Source: JBCBEX01 sp038528235
GTDB taxonomy: Bacteria; Bacteroidota; Rhodothermia; Rhodothermales; Rubricoccaceae
Reading direction: 5' to 3'
Length of the DNA stretch: 11,451 bases
Assembly: GCA_038528235.1 (NCBI GenBank)
Contig: JBCBEX010000111.1
Span: forward strand, 1-11,451
A program made the translations under genes and the position numbers. Below the pieces are notes generated by a model. The model ran no database searches. It was not told the origin of the DNA and was given only the letters and a program-made list of their open reading frames with translations. Below are positions 1 through 6,400 of this stretch, in pieces (position 1 is the first letter of the stretch; each line of letters begins with the position of its first letter).

Positions 1-468
1 CAAGCTGATGGCGCCCTCGGCCTGATGGCGATCTACGCCGACGATCCTGCCACACGCGAGGACGAAGGAGCCCAGCCTGGCGACGCGATCACGCTCCGCA
101 CGGCCACTGGCATCCTCGCCGACGCGCTCGTGTGGACCGAAGCCGGTGCCGTGATCGAGGTCCAGAGCACCGCCGTGTCGAACGAGGGCGAGGGCAGCCG
201 CCCCACAGCGTTTGCCCTACGTGGGGCCTACCCGAACCCCTTCACGTCGTCGACCACTATTGCCTTCGACTTGCCGGCGGCCTCTGATGTGACGCTGGAG
301 GTCTACGACGCCACGGGCCGCCGCGTGGCGACCCTCACGGATACGTCGCTCCCGGCAGGCACACACTCGATGCGCTGGGACGCGGCATCTGCGGCAAGCG
401 GGGTCTACTTCGTAGCCCTCCGCACCGACGACGCACGGGCAACGCGCACCGTCGTGCTGGCCCGCTGA
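1..468 (+). CDS. 3' end of a T9SS-secreted protein with type A C-terminal sorting domain (5' truncated)
   Basis: The frame is open from the first base, so the window holds only the last 155 residues of a longer protein. From about base 226 to the end (about 80 residues) there is a typical type IX secretion C-terminal sorting domain. It opens with AYPNPF, followed by a TTIAFDLP strand, a VTLEVYDATGRRVATL strand, a GTHSMRWD turn, SGVYFVALR, and ends TRTVVLAR. In this family the domain directs a Sec-exported cargo through the outer membrane and is then removed or used for surface attachment. The preceding 60-70 residues (GAQPGDAITLRTATG, then a WT...V.EV pattern) look like the end of a beta-rich repeat often found just before the sorting domain in such cargos. 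The catalytic or adhesive part lies off the window, so the specific function cannot be told. A strong terminator follows. Confidence 0.9.
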   Translation, partial: QADGALGLMAIYADDPATREDEGAQPGDAITLRTATGILADALVWTEAGAVIEVQSTAVSNEGEGSRPTAFALRGAYPNPFTSSTTIAFDLPAASDVTLEVYDATGRRVATLTDTSLPAGTHSMRWDAASAASGVYFVALRTDDARATRTVVLAR

Positions 469-533
469 GTCCGCTCAGCCATGCTGCATGCGCACGGCTC
501 CGGTTGGTGATTCCTGCCGAAGTCTACGACCGA

Positions 534-588
534 GACCGGGGAATGACGAGCTTGCGATAGCTTACCGTCGTTCCCCGGTCTTCATTTT
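534..588 (+). terminator. Rho-independent terminator after the T9SS cargo gene
   Basis: The arms gaccggggaatgacg (534-548) and cgtcgttccccggtc (566-580) pair over 15 positions with a single U-G wobble. The loop is 17 bases and itself contains two agct copies. The stem is followed at once by ttcatttt (581-588). Stem length, GC content and T-run are those of an intrinsic terminator for the upstream gene. The T-run ends only 11 bases before the ATG of the next gene, so it could also act as an attenuator for that gene. Confidence 0.85.
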
Positions 589-599
589 ACCTTGTGCCC

Positions 600-1142
600 A
601 TGTTGCGTGCGCTGCTGATCGCCCTCTCCCTCGTCGTTGCCCCCGCCGCCTCAGCCTTCAGCGAAGCCACGCCGCCTGACTCGCTGGCGCACGCTGCCGA
701 CACGGCGTCCCTGGACTCCATCATCGCGGCGCTGTACGACGTCATCTCTGGACCGGCCGGTGAAGAGCGCGACTGGGACCGGATGCGTGCCCTCTTCCTT
801 CCCGAAGCCCAACTCATTCCCACAGCCCACCGGCCCGACGGCTCCTACGTCCACCGTGTCATGAGCGTCGATGGCTATATCGAGACCTCCGGTCCTTGGA
901 TGCTAGAGAACGGCTTCTTCGAGGTAGAGGTCGCACGGCAGACCGAGCAGTTCGGCGCAACGACCCACGTGTGGAGCACCTATGAGGGACGAATGACGCC
1001 GGAGGGCGAGGTTGTCCTGCGCGGCGTCAACTCGATCCAGGCGCTCTGGGACGGCACGCGCTGGTGGATCGTGAACGTGTTCTGGTCGCCCGAGCACCCC
1101 GGCAACGAGTTGCCCGCCGCGTACCTGCCCAGCGACGGGTAG
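600..1142 (+). CDS. Secreted NTF2/SnoaL-like (nuclear transport factor 2 family) protein
   Basis: The product is 180 residues from ATG 600. I chose this start because it gives a clean signal peptide: MLR, a hydrophobic stretch to about residue 16, and an A-S-A cleavage motif at residues 17-19. A GTG two codons upstream is possible, and no Shine-Dalgarno sequence is evident. The mature part, from about residue 38, has the layout of the NTF2-like cone fold. An opening helix (LDSIIAALYDVISG) is followed by WDRMRALFLPEAQLIP, where such proteins place the disordering 'D/W...F.pda' segment. Beta strands follow, including a THVWSTYEGR strand and a closing DGTRWWIVNVFW strand. The fold serves enzymes, binding proteins and immunity proteins, and no catalytic pair is clear, so the substrate is unknown. 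It starts just after a terminator and ends 2 bases from the convergent ParA-like gene. Confidence 0.8.
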   Translation: MLRALLIALSLVVAPAASAFSEATPPDSLAHAADTASLDSIIAALYDVISGPAGEERDWDRMRALFLPEAQLIPTAHRPDGSYVHRVMSVDGYIETSGPWMLENGFFEVEVARQTEQFGATTHVWSTYEGRMTPEGEVVLRGVNSIQALWDGTRWWIVNVFWSPEHPGNELPAAYLPSDG

Positions 1143-1144
1143 TG

Positions 1145-1909
1145 TCAGTCGCTGATCTCCGCGAATAGGTCCCTGAAGGCCAGCGTCAGCTTGTGGCGCG
1201 GCGCGAAGTGAACAAGCGGGGTTGCCGCCTCGTGGCTCTCGCGCATCTTGACCGAGGCGGGCAGCAGCGTGTCGAGGAGCGGCAGGTTCTCGTCGCGGAG
1301 TTCGCCCACCACGCGCTGAGGTAGGTTAGCATTCGACTGGTATTGGTTGACCACGATGCCTTCCACTTGCAGCGCTTCGTTGTGGTCGGCGCGCACCTCG
1401 GCGACGCGGTCGAGCAGTTGGTAGAGCGCCTGCCGCGAGAAGTCGTCGCAGTCGAACGGGATCAGGACGGCGTCGGCAGCGATGAGCGCGGAGAGCGAGT
1501 AGAAGTTGAACGCGGGCGCCGTGTCGATGAAGACCTCGTCGAACTCGTCGGCGACAGCATCGAGGGCGTCGCGCAGCTTGAAGATCTTGTAGCGCTGCTC
1601 CAGCTTGCCTTGAATCTCACCCAGGGCTGGCGACGATGGGAGCACGCGCAAGTAGGCGAACGGCGTCGCGCTGGCAAACGCGTCGAGGCCCTCGTTCTGG
1701 AGTCGGAACGCAAGGAACTGCTCGAAGAAGTCGGCAGCGTTGTGGGGCGGCTGGGCCCCTGCGCCGAGGAGATACTGGCTTGCGTTGCCCTGCGGGTCGA
1801 GATCGATCACGAGGGTGCGGCGACCAGACGAGGCGGCCAGGGCCGCGAGGTTCACGGCGATGCTGGATTTCCCAACCCCGCCCTTCTGGTTGAAGACGAC
1901 GCGACGCAT
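1145..1909 (-). CDS. Orphan ParA/Soj-family ATPase
   Basis: A cytoplasmic 254-residue Walker-type ATPase of the ParA/MinD superfamily. Visible motifs are the deviant Walker A KGGVGKSS (residues 9-16, signature Lys9 and catalytic Lys14), a Walker A' VIDLDPQGN (34-42) and a Walker B VFIDTAP with Asp129. ParA dimers bind ATP and nonspecific DNA and position plasmids, chromosomes or protein clusters when stimulated by a partner. I start at ATG 1909 because the ATPase fold begins immediately (MRRVVFNQKGGVGKS). The frame runs a further 38 codons upstream, but that stretch shows no domain and overlaps the probable promoter. There is no N-terminal helix-turn-helix, as in plasmid type Ib and chromosomal or orphan ParAs. 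No parB, parS-like repeat or other partner is visible nearby, so it may position a cellular structure rather than DNA; this is inference. Confidence 0.9.
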   Translation of the reverse strand: MRRVVFNQKGGVGKSSIAVNLAALAASSGRRTLVIDLDPQGNASQYLLGAGAQPPHNAADFFEQFLAFRLQNEGLDAFASATPFAYLRVLPSSPALGEIQGKLEQRYKIFKLRDALDAVADEFDEVFIDTAPAFNFYSLSALIAADAVLIPFDCDDFSRQALYQLLDRVAEVRADHNEALQVEGIVVNQYQSNANLPQRVVGELRDENLPLLDTLLPASVKMRESHEAATPLVHFAPRHKLTLAFRDLFAEISD

Positions 1910-1933
1910 ACCCTGTTTGACTGATTGTTGTGA

Positions 1934-1963
1934 CAAAGAAAGTTTACACGAGTGTCTCCCAAT
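1934..1963 (-). promoter_or_regulatory. Candidate Bacteroidota-type promoter for the ParA-like gene
   Basis: Read on the minus strand, attg (1963-1960) is followed after 18 bases by tttctttg (1941-1934). This resembles the Bacteroidota sigma-A consensus of a -33 TTG/TTTG and a -7 TAnnTTTG separated by about 19 bases, with one mismatch in the -7 box. Transcription would start about 10-20 bases upstream of ATG 1909. The stretch is also more AT-rich than its surroundings. It is a pattern match only, though the position fits the chosen start. Confidence 0.4.
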
Positions 1964-2068
1964 AGGGACGACGCTCAAGCTGAGACACGGCTGCAGACGG
2001 ATGACGACGTGCAGAGACCTCAAATATCGCTGACATACCGCGCGGAAGATCCGGCATCCAGAGGGTAT

Positions 2069-2182
2069 AAGCCCGGTGGGCCACCGATCCAGTCATTATT
2101 TCCAGTTTGGGGGTAGCACGCTTTGTCCTTTGGCGCGGTCTTCTCTATTCTCCCCATGCTTGCTGACCCTACCACCGGGCTT
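2069..2182. repeat. Spaced inverted repeat upstream of the first lipoprotein gene
   Basis: The arms aagcccggtgg (2069-2079) and ccaccgggctt (2172-2182) are perfect 11-base reverse complements separated by 92 bases. The left arm is also part of a tight local palindrome, cggtgg-g-ccaccg (2074-2086), so the word ccaccg or its complement occurs three times. It could be a paired binding site for a regulator or a long-range RNA fold in the leader. Chance is not excluded in such GC-rich DNA. Confidence 0.4.
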
Positions 2183-2218
2183 GCTCACCCGCCCCTCTCG
2201 TGTGTCCCTCTCTGTTCT

Positions 2219-2674
2219 ATGCGCGTTGCCGTGCTCGTGCTGAGCGCGCTCTTTCTGAGCGCGTGCGGCTATGCTGACCCCTCCTCCACGTCCGTTACCA
2301 TCGCGGCGGTCACCGTCGAGACGATCCCCGAAGCTCGTGCCAACGGCACGCCGTGGGATCCGAGCAGCGCGCCGGATCTCTACATCGAGATGCAAGATGC
2401 GCTCGGTCAGGTATACCTGAGTACGTCCATTGCTGACGCGGCAAGCTTCCCGCTAGCTGCGTCTAGCCCTCCCATCGAGGTCTCGAATATTGAGCGGGAC
2501 TACTTCTTCTTTGCCGTCGAGCAAGACGACGACCGGCCGGCGCGCGAGTGGGACTGGATCGGAGCAACGGGCTCGTTCTCCTTCGCCGACCTCGCCGAGG
2601 AGCGCCCCACTACGCTCCGCCTCACCAACGAGGACGAGGCGTTCTGCCTGGAACTCGCCCTGGAGTGGGAATAG
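2219..2674 (+). CDS. Small lipoprotein, paralogue 1 of a tandem pair (possible C2-like fold)
   Basis: 151 residues from ATG 2219. This start gives a proper lipoprotein signal: MRVAVLVLSALF then lipobox LSAC with acylated Cys16. The frame also runs 32 codons further upstream, but those would bury the signal. The mature part is an acidic, beta-rich domain of unrecognised function. It contains TPWDPSSAPDLYIEMQDALG (residues 44-63), a second block ERDYFFFAVEQDDD (92-105) and WDWIG (111-115). The same two blocks occur in the next gene, so the two are tandem paralogues. The W-D-x-x-S-x-P-D-x-Y and D-rich/IG patterns recall the calcium-binding loops of C2-type beta sandwiches; this is inference from pattern, not a recognised family match. 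Here the second acidic loop is altered (Glu101 and the RPAREW segment replace the Asp and DEN-rich stretch of paralogue 2), so metal binding may be weaker. The likely location is the inner face or surface of the outer membrane. Confidence 0.8.
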   Translation: MRVAVLVLSALFLSACGYADPSSTSVTIAAVTVETIPEARANGTPWDPSSAPDLYIEMQDALGQVYLSTSIADAASFPLAASSPPIEVSNIERDYFFFAVEQDDDRPAREWDWIGATGSFSFADLAEERPTTLRLTNEDEAFCLELALEWE

Positions 2675-2857
2675 CGCCTCCGAGATTGCAGGGGGTCCTC
2701 GCACCTCGTCGTTCCTTGTTGAGACGACGTCTGTGGTCTTCGGTGTAACACGTCGGCATGCGCCGATTACATTTCCGCTGGCTAACTTAGAAAGCTATCC
2801 ATTCTGCTGGGCTAAAGAAGGGGGCACATTAACTGCCTAGGTGGCGCGCTGATACCT

Positions 2858-2884
2858 GTTGCAGCACCAAACCCTGCAACTTTT
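2858..2884 (+). terminator. Short hairpin with T-run between the two lipoprotein genes (terminator or attenuator)
   Basis: The arms gttgcag (2858-2864) and ctgcaac (2874-2880) form a perfect 7-base-pair stem with a 9-base loop, followed directly by tttt (2881-2884). It lies about 180 bases after the stop of the first lipoprotein gene and only 12 bases before the ATG of the second. It may end the first transcript or attenuate the second gene. Alternatively aacttttg (2878-2885) might be a degenerate -7 promoter box, but the leader would then be almost absent. Confidence 0.4.
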
Positions 2885-2896
2885 GCCCACAGGCCC

Positions 2897-3373
2897 ATGC
2901 GTCCCCTCGCCACCCTTTTCCTATTCGCAAGCATAGCCTTGTCCGGCTGTGACTTCGTCTCATCCGGCTCCGACAACGACGGCGTCACCGTCACCGGCAT
3001 CACCTTCGACCAACTCCCCCTTGCTCGGGGCAACGGCAACACCTGGGACGAGGACAGTGCCCCCGACGTCTACCTGGAAATCCAAGACGCACTCGGGCGG
3101 GTGTACGTGGACAGCACCGAGCCCGTCGAGATCGACCAACTCGGTATCCGTGTTCCGGTACAAGGCGACATCAGCAACTTAGACCGGGAGTACTTCATCT
3201 TCGTGGTGGATCAGGACGACGATGGGCGCGACGAGAACATGGGCAAGATCGCCCGCATCTCCTTCGCCGACGCCGTGAGCTCCCGGGCCTCGCAGGTCAC
3301 CTTCGAGAACGAGACCGCTACGCTCAAGCTCACCCTCGACCTGCAATACGACGACGCTCAGGACGCCGACTAG
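2897..3373 (+). CDS. Small lipoprotein, paralogue 2 of a tandem pair (possible C2-like fold)
   Basis: 158 residues with a lipoprotein signal peptide: MRPLATLFLFASIA, lipobox LSGC and acylated Cys18. Cys18 is followed by an acidic, serine-rich tether (DFVSSGSDNDG) of the kind linked to surface export in some Bacteroidota. The mature domain parallels paralogue 1: NTWDEDSAPDVYLEIQDALG (residues 48-67), DREYFIFVVDQDDDGRDEN (96-114) ending in MGKI, then ISFADA and a final hydrophobic-alternating strand (TLKLTLDLQY). Asp51, Asp53, Asp57, Asp105, Asp107 and Asp112 are placed as in two calcium-type loops, which suggests a C2-like beta sandwich; I know no specific function. Compared with paralogue 1 the acidic second loop is fully kept. 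The gene is 222 bases downstream of its paralogue on the same strand and is followed by a strong terminator. Confidence 0.82.
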   Translation: MRPLATLFLFASIALSGCDFVSSGSDNDGVTVTGITFDQLPLARGNGNTWDEDSAPDVYLEIQDALGRVYVDSTEPVEIDQLGIRVPVQGDISNLDREYFIFVVDQDDDGRDENMGKIARISFADAVSSRASQVTFENETATLKLTLDLQYDDAQDAD

Positions 3374-3390
3374 TCCCCCACACACATCGC

Positions 3391-3432
3391 AGCGGGGCCG
3401 CCCTCTTCAGAGAGGGTGGCCCCGTTGTCTTT
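3391..3432 (+). terminator. Rho-independent terminator after the second lipoprotein gene
   Basis: The core arms cggggccgccctct (3393-3406) and agagggtggccccg (3411-3424) pair over 14 positions with one G-U wobble around a tcag tetraloop. The pairing extends two more pairs outward (3391-3392 with 3425-3426). gtcttt follows (3427-3432). The hairpin begins 17 bases after the lipoprotein stop. On the opposite strand there is no T-run, so it is directional for the lipoprotein gene and not an obvious terminator for the convergent tamB gene. Confidence 0.88.
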
Positions 3433-3472
3433 GGTCGAGGCGACGGTCGGCTCCCGCACACGCCTCCGAGTC

Positions 3473-6400
3473 TCACTGCGACTGTGCGGCGTTGTCCTGG
3501 CCCGTCTGTGCCTCGTCCACGAGCGTGCCGAGCAGGCCGGGCCACGAGGTGAATTCCGTCTGGTAGCTCAAGCCTGCCCCGTAGGCCCCGTAGGTAGTCC
3601 CGCCGATGCTCTCGCCCACGAGCAGTTCGTTCTCCCGGCGGTAGAACACCTCCAGCGACACGTCTGGGGTCAACCTGACCTCCACGGCCACCTCGCCCTG
3701 GAAGTCTTCGTTTTGGAGCGCCTCGGAGTTGTCGCGCTGGTACACCCCCTCGCCGCGAATGATGAGCCGCTCGTCGAGGAAACGAAGCGCGACGCCGTAG
3801 GTCACGTCGAGCGCCTCGAAGTCGTTGCCCTGCTGGACGCCGAGCAGCACCTCCACGTTGTCGGAGGCGAGGGCCTCGTTGAGGAACTGGTTGAGGCGCG
3901 TCGAGACGAGCTGCGAGAGCGACGTGTAGATCAACTCGTCGGCGGTGTCGCCCACCGTGCTGATGTTGTCGGAAGGGGCGAGCAGAAACGAGTTGGTGAG
4001 CAGCACGCTGGTGGCATACTCCGCCTGCCGGTCGCCGCGGTTGAGTTCGGTGCGCAGCGCCTCGATCACGCCCGAGTCGAGCCGCTCGCCCGTGTCGAGG
4101 TCGAGGCGGAGGTCGACGAGCGGCGTGGTGACCGAACCCGAAAGGTCCATCTCAACGAGCAGGGGTACGCGCTGGCGGGCCGGGTCCTCCACGCCGGGGA
4201 GCCGCAGACCCGCAAGAGACGCCCGCGTCTCGTAGGCGGCCGCGAGGTCGAGCCGGGCATCGACGGGGTCGCCGGTCCAGCGGAGTGTGCCGCCGGGCTG
4301 CAGCACGAACCCTCGCGTGAAGACGTCACCGGCGGTGAATAGGTAGTCGCCGCCCTCCACGTTGAACGTGCCGAAGGTGAGGAAGCGGCCCTCGTCGATC
4401 GTGAGTTCCATACGCCCTCGCCCCACCGCGTCGATCACGTCGCCCGTGGCCGGATCGAGGACGAGGTGGACCGTCGACCCCGACGGGGCCTCGACGTTGA
4501 GCTGCATCTCCAGGCCGTCGAGGAAGGCGCGCTCGGTGGAGGGCCGGCGGCTGACCAGATTGCGGCGGGTCTCCGTCTCCGGGATCGCCCCCGTCGAGTC
4601 GGCGAAGACGAGGAAGCCTGTCTCTTGGGCCGGTCCGCTCGCCACGATCGGGATGAAGAGCTCGCTGTTGGGCGTCGTGCGCGCGTTGGCGCTGCGCAGG
4701 AAAACGTTGTTGACCGGCCCAGTGAACGTGAGGGCCCCGCTAGCGCGGATATCGCCGTAGAACGGCAGGGCGTCGGACTCGGCGACGTTGATGATCTGCA
4801 TCTCGCGCAGTGCCCCTTCAAGGTCGAAGCTCCAGAAGCGGTAGTCGTTGAACAGGATGCTGCCCTGGGCACGGCCGGAGCCGCCAGTCTGGTCGGTGAG
4901 CCGCACCTCGCGCAGGTGAATGCCCTCCTCGTCCACGTCTACTTCTCCGTCCAAGCCGATGGCGAGGTTGAAACCGGGCACCCGGAAGCTGGCGTCACGC
5001 ACGTCGAGGTCGGCCTCGAACAGCGGTCGCGTGAGCGCCCCGGTGATGCGGCCCGTGCCCGTACCCACGCCCGCAGCGCGGTCGAGGATGCGTGGGAAGA
5101 GCCAGTCGAAGAAGAAGAGGTCGAGCTTCCGAAAGGCGACGTCGAGGTCGTAGGCTCCGCGGGTGCGCGTGCCGTCGTCGGCGCGGCCGGGCAGCCGGAG
5201 TGTCCCCGTGATGTCGAAGTCGTTGGTCGGGACCCGCCGCGCGTCGGTCGTGCCGTCTGGATTCGGCGCAAGCGTCAGGTCCACGGCCAGGTCGGTGGTT
5301 CCTGGGCGGAAGCGGCTACGGAGGTCAATTTCGCCAGCCGGGCGGCCGTCGAACAAGAACGGCGCAATGCGGAGGTCCCCCGCGAGTTCGGGCTGGCCGA
5401 GCGCAGACGGGATGGCCACGTCGCCATCGACGCGCCCGCCGAACGGCCGCGAGAGCCCCACGAAGCGCAGCACCTCGGCCAGGTCGAGGCCGCTGGCCGT
5501 CACGTAGGCCGTGTCGGTGCGCGCCGGGGAGAAGGCCCCCGTGAGCGTAAGCCGCTGCGGCGTGTCGCGCAAGGCTTCGGGGTTCACGCGTGTGAGCGTG
5601 AGCCCCTCGGTCACGATGGCGTCCGTGTATAGATCGACTGTGGGCATGCCCACCCCGATGGACGGCGCAAGCCGCCAGTGCAACAGTCCCGCGCGGAGGA
5701 AGGCCTCGTCGAACGTGACCCGGGTGGCCTCGGGCAGAACGTCGAACTCGAACGCCAGGGACGCCTCCCCCAGTGCAAGCGAGTCGGGCTGCCTACGGGC
5801 GGCCGCGTTGTAAAGCGGCCGGGCGTCGATGCGGAGCGAGCCTGCGCCGTCGCGGTAGGCGAGTGCCAGGGCCGGCGTCGCGAGCATCTGCTTGCCCAGC
5901 CGGACGCTGTCCGCTCGCGCGTTGAGCGTCAGGTGCGTCCGGTCGGTGAGCGTGGCGCCGTAGCGGCTGCGTACCTCAAGTCGGGTCGCGAGGGCCTCCG
6001 TGCGCAGCGGGCCTGCCGCCAGCGCTTCGTTGCGCGCACCGAGGTCGAGCGCGAGGCTGTCCGTGCCGATCACCCCTTCGACGGTGAGCGCCGTCCCTGC
6101 GGCGACTGTGGGCAAACCCGGCACCAACGCCCGCAGGCTGTCGGGGCGGCGCAGCGTGGCCGTGAGCCGGACCGGGCGCAACGGTAGCGATACCACGTCG
6201 CCCAGGGTGTCTACGGGCGCGGCGGTAGCGGGGTCGAACATGCGCGCCTTGCGCCGCTCAGCGTCCACCGTCCGTGTCAGCCCCCGCTGCCAGTGCTGGC
6301 CGAGGACCACGAGGTCGCTCAAGCCTACCTCACCGTTGAGGGTCACGTCGGCGAGGTCGCTGCGGAGTGCGAGGCGTGGTGAGGCCGCCGCGCCGACATC

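Larger units (their letters stand above)
1910..2218. other. Divergent intergenic region between the ParA-like gene and the first lipoprotein gene
   Basis: About 309 bases lie between two divergent start codons. The left end holds a candidate promoter for the ParA-like gene. The right half holds two arms of a spaced inverted repeat and a pyrimidine-rich leader (about 2186-2218) directly before the lipoprotein ATG. I could not identify a convincing TAnnTTTG box for the rightward gene; several TTTG words occur at 2106, 2122 and 2129 without the TA. Open frames crossing this region have no recognisable domain and no coding-like composition. Confidence 0.5.

Noticed and set aside
1343..1924. 193-codon plus-strand frame opposite the ParA-like gene.
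   Set aside because: It is antisense to a protein with intact ATPase motifs and its translation shows no recognisable family.
1910..2023. N-terminal extension of the ParA-like protein by 38 residues.
   Set aside because: The extension has no domain character and covers the candidate promoter; the ATPase fold begins right at ATG 1909.
2123..2218. Upstream extension of the first lipoprotein frame.
   Set aside because: It would place 32 residues before the lipoprotein signal peptide and abolish its N-terminal position.
2709..2736. Small inverted repeat cgtcgt/acgacg after the first lipoprotein gene.
   Set aside because: A 6-base-pair stem with an 11-base loop and no T-run is not enough for a terminator call.
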